A DNA stretch of 64,000 nt, taken from Lotus japonicus (taxonomy: Eukaryota > Streptophyta > Magnoliopsida > Fabales > Fabaceae). The stretch spans positions 59,997,069 through 60,061,068 of the forward strand of contig NC_080042.1 of NCBI RefSeq assembly GCF_012489685.1. Reading direction: 5' to 3'. Under the pieces are notes generated by a model that worked only from the letters and a program-made list of their open reading frames with translations, searched no databases and was not told the DNA's origin. Position 1 is the stretch's first letter; every line of letters starts with the position of its first letter. This document shows positions 33,561 to 45,693 of the stretch, in pieces. A program made the position numbers and the translations under genes.

Positions 33561-34454
33561 ATGCTTGATGGAGTTGGATATTCGTTTGAAGAGGGGACGA
33601 GAGTTCCGGTTCAGTTCCTATTTCCAGAGATTGCAAGGGCGGTTTTTGGTGGGGATAGCATCGTGAGAGGAGCAGAAGAGGGAGGTGGTGAAGTCAGCGG
33701 CTGTTTAGCTCTATGTTCGGCTAGGATGGAGTGGCGTAGCAGAGGCGGCTTAGTCGATGTTGTGGCGGCGGTAGCAGAGGTTGTGCAGGGAGGTGAGGAC
33801 GCGTTTGATTCTCGGTTTGGATTGAGGGGGTTTTGGGTGAACGGCTTGTCTTTTCTTCTCAAAGGGTCCTCGGTTGGGTGTTGGCACCGGGACCTTATCT
33901 TGTCTGTTGCTCCATCTCTTCTGTCGGTGTCTGTGGGTGTTAGGAATGCTTTGAGGACTTTTACTCCTTTGAATTTGTGTCTTGCAGGTTTGAGTCGTGG
34001 TTCTGGGTTGTTGGAGAGCTCTAAGTCCTTGGATTTGGTCTCCTCTGGTTCTTGTGCAGTTGCTGCTGATGTTTCTCCGATGCAGGCGGGCTCAGTGGTT
34101 ATGTTAGTGTCCTCTCCTTGCCCAGCTTTGGGTTCTTTTGATGGGGGGTCGGGTGTCGTTGGTTCTGCGCTTGAGGAGGGATGTGTCGTACAGCAGCAAG
34201 TTCAGTTACCTCGTAGACGTGGGCGTCCCAAAAAGGTTCCTCCTCCCTACCAGAGTAATCCGATTTTGGGATGCGAGGAGCAGCGGGGGGATTTAGAGGA
34301 AGCTGGCGCTTCTCCTGGTAGTGGTGGACCTTACTTCACGCGCTCGAAAAAGACGTGGTTGCTTGGCAAAGTATTGGGGTTAGAGTTCGAGAGAAGCGAC
34401 ATAGAGGCTATCCGTGGTTTGGAGAAGGTCTATGAGGATCATTTTAAGACTTGA
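33561..34454 (+). CDS. LINE ORF1-like open frame (probable)
   Basis: The 297-codon frame is uninterrupted and its reading frame extends upstream of the ATG. It is rich in Ser, Gly and Val. It has a basic RRRGRPKKVPPPY motif (AT-hook-like) around residue 218, then TRSKKTWLLGKVLGLEF and IEAIRGLEKVYE near the end. This final part resembles the C termini of ORF1-type proteins of plant L1 elements, but no zinc knuckle or DUF4283 core was recognised. After the stop, a pyrimidine-rich 3' region ends in an A run at 34668-34676, as LINE 3' ends do. No ORF2 follows. A host gene of unknown function cannot be excluded. Confidence 0.45.
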   Translation: MLDGVGYSFEEGTRVPVQFLFPEIARAVFGGDSIVRGAEEGGGEVSGCLALCSARMEWRSRGGLVDVVAAVAEVVQGGEDAFDSRFGLRGFWVNGLSFLLKGSSVGCWHRDLILSVAPSLLSVSVGVRNALRTFTPLNLCLAGLSRGSGLLESSKSLDLVSSGSCAVAADVSPMQAGSVVMLVSSPCPALGSFDGGSGVVGSALEEGCVVQQQVQLPRRRGRPKKVPPPYQSNPILGCEEQRGDLEEAGASPGSGGPYFTRSKKTWLLGKVLGLEFERSDIEAIRGLEKVYEDHFKT

Positions 34455-34908
34455 GTCACGCTTGTATATCCTGGTTATGTCTGTGAAAGAGTTAGGATGT
34501 TCTTTGTGGCCTATGCTCTTGTTTTTTTGCCTGTTTAGTTCCTGTTCGGTTTAGCGGGCTTCTTTTTGTTCGTCGAAGTGCCTTGTTATTAGTGGGTGAT
34601 CTTCGCCCCCTGAGGGTCCTGTCCTTAGGGGTTTTTTGTGATAATCTTTTTATATACTTTTACCTTTCAAAAAAAAATCTCTCTTATTAATTAGACTTAA
34701 ATGCATTTGGTGCCCCTGATGTTTCAGGTTCGTGTAAATGACACCCCCCATCTATTTTTGTCAATGTTTGTACCCTCAATGAAACAGAACAGTGTAACGA
34801 GTACCCCTCCGTTAGTTTGACGTTAGAAAACTAACGGAGGGGGCTGACGTGGTTTTTTTTTTTTTCCTATTTGACACGTCATTAAATAAAACTCAAAACT
34901 TAGAAAAA

Positions 34909-34979
34909 TGGTTAAGGGATTCGAACCCAAGACCTCAAACTTGCAAAACACACACTTTACCATTTGAGCTGCACAATCA
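34909..34979 (-). repeat. tRNA-like segment in the left MULE arm
   Basis: On the minus strand, CAGCTCAAATGGTAAAGTG is followed about 30 bases later by CTTGGGTTCGAATCCC, giving A-box and B-box matches at tRNA spacing. It pairs in inverted orientation with a similar segment at 36345-36415. Confidence 0.6.
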
Positions 34980-36344
34980 ATTAGTTATATTATGAACAAA
35001 AATTTATTTATATCATTATTCCCCTTGTTCTTCTCAATTCTTCATCATCTGCTTTATCTCATCATTGTGTTTACCATCTCCATCCCCAACCACATTGAAA
35101 CCCAGATTTCAACATCTTGCTCTTCTTCTTCATCATAGCCAACTAAACCCAAAATCAGAACCAACCTCCATAGTCCAAACCATCTCCTTCTCCAATCTTC
35201 TACCTCTCCTTAGCAACACGAAAAAGCAAAATAAACAACAACCCCATGAAATGAGATTCCAACAACCCAGCCAAAAACACCGTTCAAAAACCCACAGACT
35301 CAAACCCAATTTCTAAAAACGATTCTAACTCTTTTCCCTCTAGAATTTAAGCTCGTGAGGCTTCATGCTAGACTTCAAGGAGAACCTGGAACCTAGGTAA
35401 GCCTTCAGGTCTGGAACACTCTCGATGGCGTAATTTAACAATGGTACCAGCCAGTAATTTAACATGAGAGTGAAGCCAAAATTACAAAACTCAAAAGGGA
35501 TTGATTTTGAACAGCTAGCGGATACAGTGAAGAACCAGGGAACAACCTCAGGCACTCATTGAGCTCTTGAAGTGATCCTCCAACGCTCCATCAATTTGTG
35601 CTTCTCTTCTCAGATCTGGAAACAAAACCAGAAATCGAACTCAAAAACAAACCCATAGATCTCATTTTTCTGCAAAATCAAACCTTCTCAAACAGCCACC
35701 GCAGCCCAACCTCACTTCATCCCTACGGCAAACCTTCTCAAACAGCCACCCACACCCAACCTCACTTCATCCCTACCGCAACCCACAACTGCAAACCTTC
35801 TCAAACCCCACCCCCATATCGGAAACCTAATCCACAGCCTCACCGTCGCGCCGCTCTGCTCCACCGCCATCACCCAACCCCCACCACCGACTGCTGGCCA
35901 CCACCGCATCCCACCCCACCTCCACCCCAAAAACCAGAAACCCACTCACCTCCAACCACCACCGCAACCCACCCCACCCCTTTCCCAGAAACCCAATCGG
36001 TAACCACTCAAAGGGAGTTTTACCATAAATTGGGGGTGAAAGATGAAGAGAAGGAGAGAGAGAGAGAGAGAGAGAGGGGGAAGGATGATCTGAGATATTT
36101 GCACATCGCAACTTGGATCTTCACACGGGCTTGATTATGGGTTGCTTCAGGTATTTGTGAAAAGGAAAGGGGGAGAAGAAATTTGCACATCCCACTTAGG
36201 CTCTTCTTGTTTACTTTGGTTATGTCTGTTGCCAGAATATGAGGTTTGGAGCTTTGGTTAGCAGTGGGAAGAAGATCTGGGTATAGGTTTAGAGGAGGCT
36301 AAATGATATAAATAAAATTGTGTTGCAAAATATAACAATTATTT

Positions 36345-36415
36345 ATGTAGCTCAACTGGTTTAGTGTTGGTTTTGCCACTTCCAGAGCTTGGGTTCGAAT
36401 CTCTCTCACAATTTT
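36345..36415 (+). repeat. tRNA-like segment in the right MULE arm
   Basis: GTAGCTCAACTGGTTTAG and GCTTGGGTTCGAATCTC match tRNA A and B boxes. The acceptor and anticodon stems do not look functional, so this is not called a tRNA gene. Confidence 0.6.
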
Positions 36416-36951
36416 TTCCCAATTTTAAACGTTATTTCCACGTGGCAGGTCTAAAAAATAAAAATAAAAGCCACGTCAGCCCCTTCCGTTAACTTTTTAA
36501 CGTCACTCTAACGGAGGGGTACTCGCTACACTTCTTTATAACATTGAGGGTACAAACATGGACAAAAATAGATGGGGGTTGTCAGTTGCACAAACATGAA
36601 ACATCAGGGGCAATAAATGCTTTTAAGCCTATTAATTATGCATTTTTAATTATCCTACCAACAATAAGTTAAGGGTACAATTGAAAAAGTATAATTAACC
36701 TTTCTTGTAATTGTAAAAGTGATAAGTAAATAGGAACAAAAGAAATATCAAAATAGTGACAGTTATATAGGAACTGAGAGAGTATTATCATCGTATGAAC
36801 TAGAAGAGTTATTTATGAGTAGCTTAAATTTTATGGGGCATTTTGGATCACAAATATTGGTAAGCAACCCAATCAAAGAACCCGCACTTGATGGTCTAAT
36901 TATTTGGATGAACATTCAATAGCTTAATCAAGAGTTGGTGGAGTTCTCTAC

Positions 36952-38559
36952 GGGTAAATGGTCACATTGGTCCCTAAATGTTCCCACCGACTTCAAAATC
37001 GTCCCTGGAAGAATTTTATTAGGCTCGCGGTCCCCAAATGTGGCAAACATTTGTCATATTAGTCCTTGACGTTAAAAACCTCACGGACGTTAATCCAATT
37101 AATAAAAGTCAACATTATCTTTCTAAGTTTATTTCACTTTAGTCCCTTTCTTCTTTCTTTCATCATCTCCATCCCCCTTCTTCCATCATCTTCACCAAAA
37201 ACTCCTCCCCTTCTTCATCAACCCATTATGAAACAAAAATAATAAAAAATCAAATAGAATTAAAAACCCAGAACCTTCTATCATCCTCTCTTCTTCTTCA
37301 TCATCCATCTTCTTCTTCATCATAACAACTCTCAAACTCTCACACAAAATTATTTAAATCCATAAATCAATAAAAATCCTCAAACTCTCTCCTTAAAATC
37401 TCCCAGATCTGACCTTCAACACCATAACATATATATATATAAGGGGTGTATCTCATGAGAAAGGTAATTTTATTCTTCAGTGTGTAATTGAAACACGGAT
37501 ACATCATATGTTATATTGATTTCTCTGTTTCTCTCAACAGACAAAAATATGCTTTTTCCTCAAAAAGACCCATAATCAAAGAAAGTTTCTCTTTAATCTT
37601 TATACTTGCCTTAAAGCCTAAGCACAAATGGTGATGGGACCCAGGACACAAGAATGAAAGAAATTGAGAAAAAGTAGCTGCACAACTAGTTAGTCGATTA
37701 AGAGTAGTAAGAGAATTGATTATGTCTGTGATTAGTTTAAAAAGTAGAAAGAGGTAGAAGAGGATTTATTCTGAAGTGCTGTAGTTGGAGAACTGAGCAC
37801 TAGCTTGGTTTTACAACGGGAATTCTTTGTTTAAGTGAAAACCCTTGGAAGGAGAATTTTCTTTCTTTCTTCTCTCTTTTTTTTTTTCCTGTTTGCCATT
37901 CAATTATCATCATTGAAGCACTTGTAATTTCTCTCTTCTCTTTTTTCTCAGCCATCTCTGCAATCTCAGATTCTGATTTTGGGTCCATAACAGACACACA
38001 CGCGTGCCGGAAAATTTGCAAAAGTAAATAGAAAATTTGCAGACCTGGAGGTAGTAGATATGGCAGATCCAGGTTTCAATCTTATGGTGGTGAGGGTCAG
38101 ATCTGGGAGATTTTAAGGAGAGAGTTTGAAGAATTTTATTGATTTATGGATTTAAATAATTTTGTGTGAGAGTTTGAGAGTTGTTATGATGAAGAAGAAG
38201 ATGGATGATGAAGAAGAAGAGAGGATGATAGAAGGTTCTGGGTTTTTAATTCTATTTGATTTTTTATTATTTTTGTTTCATAATGGGTTGATGAAGAAGG
38301 GGAGGAGTTTTTGGTAAAGATGATGGAAGAAGGGGGATGAAGATGATGAAAGAAAGAAGAAAGGGACTAAAGTGAAATAAACTTAGAAAGATAATGTTGA
38401 CTTTTATTAATTGGATTAACGTCCGTAAGAGGTTTTTAACGTCAGGGACTAAAATGACTGATTTTTGCCACATTTGGGGACCGCGAGCCTAATAAAATTC
38501 TTTCAGGGACGATTTTGAAGTCGGTGGGAACATTTAGGGACCAATATGACTATTTACCC
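36952..38559. mobile_element. Mutator-like element with arms near 480 bp
   Basis: GGGTAAATGGTCACATTGGTCC at 36952 is mirrored by GGACCAATATGACTATTTACCC ending at 38559. The inverted similarity extends about 480 bases on each side, to CCCAGATCTGACC near 37400 and GGTCAGATCTGGG near 38095. The duplication AGTTCTCTAC flanks it (36942-36951 and 38560-38569). The loop of about 650 bases begins with an AT run and has no recognised gene; the minus frame at 37800-38021 is short and unassigned. Confidence 0.9.
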
Positions 38560-38569
38560 AGTTCTCTAC

Positions 38570-39250
38570 TGTGGGAGACGATCAATATTGGACCAATTTG
38601 ACCACAACACGAAGGATCACACTGAAATGCGCCACCTAGTTGGTTATGAGATGGTGCATAATACCCCCTTTCTTGTAGTGTACTATACTATAAAGAGTTT
38701 TGATCTTTGAAACACAATTGGAATTCTAAAGCAAGTTTGAGAAAATAAATTTACAGCTTTTACCATAAATATTATGAGTATGTCATTTAAATATAATATG
38801 AAGTCTTGAAAGTCAGAATATTATAATCACATGCATTCCTCGTAAAATAATTAATAACTCATAAGTAAACTGAAGGAAAGAAATGGAGGCAACTTGAACC
38901 ATGATATCTCTATATTATGTATATTCTATTTAACAAGTGAGATCTTCTTATAAGTTATCGTTCAGATCTTAAATACTTTATATGTTTCTTACTTATTTAT
39001 TTATTTGCGCAGAACTCAAAACACTGATCAACTTTAATGTAATTCAAATTATATTATTAAAGAGTTCACGTTCAGTTCAACTTAGTTATTTTCTATGGTT
39101 CAGATAATTGTTTTACTTGTAAAATCGCATAATGTTAGCAAGTTGACTTCTGTTGAGTTCAGTATTGTTTTTTGAGGAAAAGTTTTCAGTGACATGGTTT
39201 CTGTTGCAATTTAAGTTAGAGTTTGAGAAGCAAAAGAAGTTGCAAAGAGC
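38570..39250 (+). promoter_or_regulatory. Upstream region of the ABCC gene
   Basis: AT-rich sequence without a clear TATA box or known element. It is the only space between the Mutator-like element and the ABCC start, so it must hold at least the proximal promoter. Confidence 0.3.
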
Positions 39251-42200
39251 ATGGAAGCTTTTTGGAACATGACTTGTGGTTGTTCTTGTTCTGAGACAGG
39301 AGGAGAGGCTTTCTGTTATGATTTCAAGCTTTTGAAAGATCCTTCCACCTGCATCAACCATCTGTTGACTCTTATATTTGATTTGTTACTTCTGATCATG
39401 ATATCACTGGTTATGATCCACAAGTCTTTGTCAGGACCAGTTCGGCGGGTGCAAAGGTTATCAAAGTTGCAGCTAGTTTCTGTCATAACCAATGGCTCTC
39501 TTGGGATGTTGCATTTGAGCATAGGCATTTGGGTTTTTGAAGAGCAGTTAAGGAAAACACATAGTGTTCTCCCTCTAAATTGGTGGTTGCTAGAGTTCTT
39601 TCAGGGATTCACATGGATGTTAGTCGGCTTAACTCTAAGTCTTGAGCTAAAACAATTTCCAAGAACATGGTTGTGGGTGTTTTCTACTCTTTTATTCTTT
39701 TTTTCTGGCATTTTCTGTGCTTTATCCATATCTTATGCATTTAGCAGCAGAGAATTGAACCTCAAGGAAGCTTTAGATGTTGTGTCATTTCCAGGAGCAG
39801 CTTTACTCCTCTTGTGCACATACAAATCATGCAAATGTGACGGAGAAGTTGGTGAAAGACTTTATGCCCCTTTAAATAGGAACCAATTCAATGAAGTTGA
39901 TCCTGTTAGCTATGAAAATGTGACCCCATTTGCCAAAGCTGGATTCTTTAGTAGAATATCATTTTGGTGGTTGAATCTGTTAATGAAAAGGGGTCAGGAG
40001 AGAACACTTGAGGATGAGGATATGCCAAAGTTACGGGAGTCCGAACGAGCGGAAAGTTGCTATTTCTTGTTTGTAGATCAATTGGACAGACAGAAGCTAT
40101 CTGTTTTATGGACAATAATTTTATGCCACCAGAGAGATATTTTGATATCAGGTTTCTGTGCTCTGCTCAAGGTACTCTCTTTGTCTTCTTGTCCTATAAT
40201 TTTGAATGCCTTTGTATTAGTTTCTGAGGATAATGGAAGTTTCAAATATGAAGGTTATGTATTGGCCATAGCACTTTTCTTTATAAAGATCATAGAATCC
40301 CTATCACAAAGGCAATGGTACTTTCGTACTAGACTTGTTGGTATGAAGGTTAAATCACTACTTACTGCAGCAATTTATAAAAAACAACTGAGGTTATCCA
40401 ATGCTGCTAGATTGGTTCACTCTGGTGGTGAGATAATGAGTTATGTGACTGTAGATGCATACAGAATTGGAGAATTTCCATTTTGGTTTCACCAGACTTG
40501 GACAACGATCCTCCAACTGTGTATAGCAGTGGTAATTCTAATTCGCGCTGTTGGATTGGCAACAATTGCCTCATTAGTGGTGATACTTGTCGCTGTTCTT
40601 TTCAATGCTCCAATAGCGACGTTACAGCATAAGTATCTGAGCAAACTGTTAGTGGCACAAGATGAGAGATTAAAGGCTAGTTCGGAGGCTCTAGTAAATG
40701 TCAAAGTGTTGAAGTTTTATGCATGGGAAATCCATTTTAAAAATGCTATCGAAAGCTTAAGAAAGGTGGAACTCAAATGGTTATCTTCAGTCCTGTTACA
40801 AAAAGCATACAATGTCATTATCTTTTGGTCTTCCCCCATGTTTGTCTCTGCTGCTACCTTTGGGGCATGTTATTTGTTGAAAGTTCCTTTACATGCAAAT
40901 AATCTTTTCACTTTTGTGGCAACTTTACGTCTTGTGCAAAATCCAATTTCAATCATCCCGGACCTTATTGGAGTTGTTATTCAAGCAAATATTGCATTTA
41001 CCCGGATCGTAAAATTCCTTGAAGCACCTGAGCTGCCGGGGGAAAATGTCAGAAATTTGTGCTTTGATGAGAAGCTCAAGGGCACAATTTTAATTAACTC
41101 TGCGGACTTTTCATGGGAAGGTAATAATGCATCAAAGCCAGCATTAAGAAACATAAATCTAAAGGTTATTCCTGGGCAAAAGATAGCTATTTGTGGAGAA
41201 GTTGGCTCAGGAAAATCAACTCTCTTAGCAGCAATTCTTGGAGAAGTCCCTGTTACTAAAGGAAATGTAAGCTTTAATTTGTTCCCTTTATACTTATTAT
41301 AACTTTATATGATTATATCATTTAGTGCCAAAGTTCAACTTACTGGTGTGTATTTTTCCTATCTTCCATTTTAGAAGTAGTATTTAATTGATGTCAGAGG
41401 AGGGTTGTGTTAGGCCTGCGTAATCCGATGTAAAACTGGCTGTATCTGTAATATGGATCAAGTGATCGATATATAGCCAACCTCAGACTTTTGTTATGTG
41501 CATTGATTGATGTCGTCAGATTCTGTTTTGTGATTTGCAGATTGAAGTTTATGGGAAGTTTGCTTATGTTTCTCAAACATCATGGATACAAAGAGGAACA
41601 ATACAGGAAAATATTTTGTTTGGATCAGATTTAGATGCTCAGAGGTATCAAGAAACACTTGATAGGTGTTCACTTGTGAAGGACCTTGAGTTGTTTCCCC
41701 ATGGTGACCTTACTGAAATAGGTGAGAGAGGAGTTAACCTAAGTGGAGGTCAGAAGCAGCGTATTCAACTGGCCCGTGCTCTTTATCAGAATGCTGATGT
41801 ATATCTCCTGGATGATCCATTCAGTGCTGTTGATGCACACACTGCCACAAACTTGTTCAGTGTAATTATAATTCCTTCCTTTTTTTCATTTATTTCGTCA
41901 ACATCATTCTTTTTTGAACGAATTGAAATGTGAGTGACAGGAATACATATTGGAGGGACTTAAGGGAAAGACAGTCCTACTTGTGACTCATCAAGTTGAC
42001 TTCCTCCCAGCATTTGATTATGTTTTGGTAATTTCTTCCATCTCACTAAATCTGTGTCTCTAAACTACACAGCGGAGTGTATTATATATAATTTGTGCAA
42101 TAAATATACAATATCATTGCTACCATATTTACAATGATTACACTACCTAGTTACCATTAATACAAGATATCTAACACTTCTTTTCAAGGTTATTGAAATG

Positions 42201-45200
42201 AAAGGGTTTTATTTGACCATAAAAAATACAATTGCAATGTAACTTCTTTTTTCTGATTCATTCTTGTCAGTTTGGCTCAATGAGAACTACTCATGAATTC
42301 TTGTTCAATTATTTTTTTTCTTTCTTCAGTGCCAATGTTGTTCTTGCAATCTCATAACTATATATGGTCTGTCTCATTTTTCTCTACAGTTGATGTCATA
42401 TGGAAAATCCCTACAAGCTGCCCCTTATCACCATCTATTGAGCTCAAACCAAGAATTTCAGGACCTAGTCAATGCTCACAAAGAGACTGCTGGTTCTGAC
42501 CAGCCTGTAGATGTTACTTCTTCCCATGAACATTCAAATTCGGATAGAGAGGTTACACAATCCTTCAAACAGAAGCAGTTTAAAGCAATGAATGGTGATC
42601 AGCTAATTAAGAAAGAAGAGAGAGAAAGAGGAGACACAGGGTTCAAGCCTTATTTACAGTATCTGAATCAGAGCAGAGGATACATGTACTTCTCTGCGAG
42701 TGCTCTTTCTTTCCTTATGTTTTTGACTTGCCAGATAATTCAAAACTCATGGATGGCTGCTAATGTTGACAATCCCCATGTCAGCACGTTGCAATTGATT
42801 CTAGTTTACTTGATGATTGGAATTGGTTCCACAATTTTCTTGATGACTAGAATTTTTCTTGCTGTTGCTTTGGGTTTTCAATCATCAAAATCATTATTTT
42901 CACAGTTAATGAACTCCCTTTTACGTGCACCAATGTCTTTTTATGACTCCACACCTTTGGGAAGGATACTTAGTCGGGTAAGCTTCGTATATACTCTATC
43001 TAGATACTCTATCTCTTCCTATTTATAAGTCATTTTATTAGGATAATTAGTTAAGTTTAGTTAGTCTCAAATCTATCAAAAATTATGTTATTTTCCAAAA
43101 TCACCCCATATTTGAAAACTGAAAGAATTTAACTTGTAAGTATGTGTTCGACAATTGAATACGGAACATTAAATGTTAAGGGTAAACTTGAAAAAAAAAA
43201 TTAATGTTTCATAGATATGACTTATATTAAGGAACATGGAAAACTAAAATATGTGACTTATAAAAAAGAACAGACAGAGTAGTTTTTACCCATCAATAAA
43301 ATTTAATGGAAGTATTACTGTATTTGTACATTGACTCTTTGTTTTCTGCTTTAGGTCTCAGTAGATTTGAGCATTTTGGATCTTGATATCCCACTTAGCC
43401 TCACTAATGCTGTGGGAGGTTTTATAGGCTATTATGCTGATCTTATAGTTTTAACAGCAATCACTTGGCAAGTCTTGTTTATCTCTATACCAATGGTATA
43501 TATTGTTATACGCTTACAGGTAATGGAACATATTATAATTTGAACTCAATCACAGCTTTAAAGACAATGGATGATTTTAATATTTGCAGTAGTTGGATAG
43601 TGAACATTTGAAAGATTTATGTTCTTTTTGTCAATAGAGACACTACTATGCATGTGCAAAAGAATTTATGCGGATGGATGGCACAACAAAATCCTCTGTA
43701 GCTAATCATGTAGCTGAAACTGTTGCTGGATCTATGACAATAAGGGCATTTGAGGCAGAAGATCGTTTTTTCAAGAAGAATCTTGATCTAATCGATGCCA
43801 ATGCAAGTCCTTTCTTCCATAGTTTTTCCTCAAGTGAGTGGTTGATCCAAAGATTAGAAACAGTCTATGCAATTGTTCTTGCCTCCGCGGCACTTTGCAT
43901 GGTCATGCTTCCACCTGGGACTTTAACCTCTGGTGAGACTTCAGTTACTTATTGTTACCATTGAAACAGTTGTTTGAGTCTTGTAATCCTCTAACAATAA
44001 CATTATATATCTCTCTTATGCAAGTGTTTTGTACTCATTATCATCAGGATTTATTGGCATGGCTCTATCTTATGGCCTTTCACTAAATTCTTCCTTAGTA
44101 TATTCAACTCGATGCCAATGCATTTTAGCAAATCACATAGTATCTGTTGAGAGACTAAATCAATATATGCATATACCAACTGAGGCCCAAGAAGTCATAG
44201 AAGGAAATCGTCCTCCAGTTAATTGGCCAGTTGCAGGCAAAGTAGAAATACAGGATTTGCAGGTATATAGTTATTACTTCAAATTTTGCAGTATAAAGTT
44301 CAACAATAATAATGGGAACTGAAAAAATTGCATAACTTTCTTGTTTATTTGTACCACAACAGATACGATACAGGCCTGGCGGGCCACTTGTATTACATGG
44401 TATCACATGCAACTTTGAAGGAGGGTGCAAGATTGGTATTGTTGGTAGAACAGGCAGTGGAAAGTCTACTCTTATAAGTGCTTTATTTCGTCTTGTGGAG
44501 CCAGCTGGAGGAAAAATTATAGTTGATGGCATAGACATCTCTTGTATTGGCCTTCATGATTTGAGATCAAGCTTTGGAATTATACCTCAGGACCCTACCC
44601 TTTTCATTGGAACAGTTAGATATAATTTAGACCCTTTATCTCAACACTCTGATCAAGAAATATGGGAGGTAATACTTATACTTGCTACGTTATGCACGCT
44701 TGTCCTTGTTATTCATAGAAAATGTGGACTAATTGTATGATTATCTTCCATGCCTGAAGGTTCTTCGCAAGTGTCAGTTGCAAGATGCTGTCAAGGATAA
44801 AGGTGGCTTAGAGTCTTCAGGTACACTTTCTACATTCAAAATTCATTAAAACGCCAGCCTGGGGCAAGAAAGATATCGCTCAGCGCTGGTCAAGGCAAGA
44901 ATCCGACCACTTGGTCTTTTGTAGACAGTCTTACCTTGTTTTTACACAAGAGGCTGTTTCCAAGACTTGAACCCGTGACCTCAGTCACATGGCGACAAAT
45001 TTTACTCTTAAGCCAAGGCTCCCCTTCTACATTCAAATTTCATTGTTATAACTTAATTTCATGCAAGGCATCACTCACTTGTTTCCTGGTGACTAATGAG
45101 TAGAAACAAAATGTTATGTAGTTGTTGAAGATGGATCAAACTGGAGCACCGGACAAAGGCAGTTATTCTGCTTAGGACGCGCTCTTTTGAGGAAGAGTAG

Positions 45201-45693
45201 GATATTGGTGCTGGATGAAGCAACTGCATCAATTGATAATGCAACTGATTTGATTCTGCAAAAGACAATCAAGACTGAATTTGCAGATTGTACAGTCATC
45301 ACTGTAGCCCACAGGATACCAACCGTGATGAATTGCACTATGGTTCTTGCCATCAATGAGGGTAAGTTGCATATTTAATGTATAATAAATAATACCATAT
45401 TTTCTTATTAGTTCCTTAATGTTTAAAGTTATGCTAAAGGTCCCCAAATGTGTTTTGTGTGAGCAAGAATTCTCATGTTGGATGAGAAATAAATATGTTG
45501 AGTATATAAGCAAGGGGGACCGGCCTATACATCCAGTCCAGTACCTTCAATTTTGGGTGACCGATTTAGTGTATTTACAGGAAAGCTAGCGGAGTATGAT
45601 AAACCAATGAAGTTGATGAAGAGAAAAAGTTCGTTGTTTGCGCAACTTGTTAAGGAATACTGGTCCCATTTGCAGTCTGCAGAATCACATTGA
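39251..45693 (+). CDS. ABC transporter C-family protein, ABCC10-like (MRP type)
   Basis: ABCC proteins are ATP-driven exporters of conjugates, usually in the plant tonoplast or plasma membrane. Eleven exons join in phase: 39251-41266, 41541-41861, 41941-42027, 42390-42977, 43355-43519, 43638-43932, 44048-44262, 44363-44668, 44760-44820, 45122-45361 and 45581-45693. All use GT/AG borders and give 1468 aa, close to Arabidopsis ABCC10. An N-terminal hydrophobic TMD0 (about 30-200) precedes TMD1 (about 280-600). NBD1 has Walker [10 protein letters not shown] at 649-657, signature LSGGQKQR and Walker [16 protein letters not shown]2 follows a charged linker. NBD2 has GRTGSGKST, signature WSTGQRQ and Walker [13 protein letters not shown]. 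The substrate is unknown. Intron 9 holds a SINE. No defects are seen. Confidence 0.95.
44848..45024 (-). mobile_element. Au-type SINE in ABCC intron 9
   Basis: On the minus strand it begins GGGGAGCCTTGGCTTAAGAG (A box), then CACGGGTTCAAGTC (B box) and GGAAACAGCCTCTTGTG. The 20-bp target duplications, starting TTCTACATTCAAA (44828-44847 and 45025-45044), differ at one base. The insertion leaves both splice sites of the 301-bp intron intact. Confidence 0.88.

Larger units (their letters stand above)
34694..36629. mobile_element. Mutator-like non-autonomous element, 1.9 kb
   Basis: Inverted arms of about 150 bases carry GACTTAAATGCATTTGGTGC at the left and ATAAATGCTTTTAAGCC at the right. The perfect 9-bp duplication TATTAATTA flanks it (34685-34693 and 36630-36638). 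No transposase is present. The core (about 35030-36250) is GC-rich and gene-like, with His/Pro-rich frames, and probably derives from captured host sequence. It also holds a (GA)n run at about 36053-36075 and two inverted tRNA-like segments. Confidence 0.88.

Noticed and set aside
35598..36134. Proline/histidine-rich 178-aa protein gene
   Set aside because: It lies wholly within a Mutator-like element, is overlapped by long frames on the other strand, and matches no family.
34909..36415. tRNA genes in the Mutator-like element
   Set aside because: A and B boxes are present but the acceptor and anticodon stems do not pair, and the segments sit inside transposon arms.
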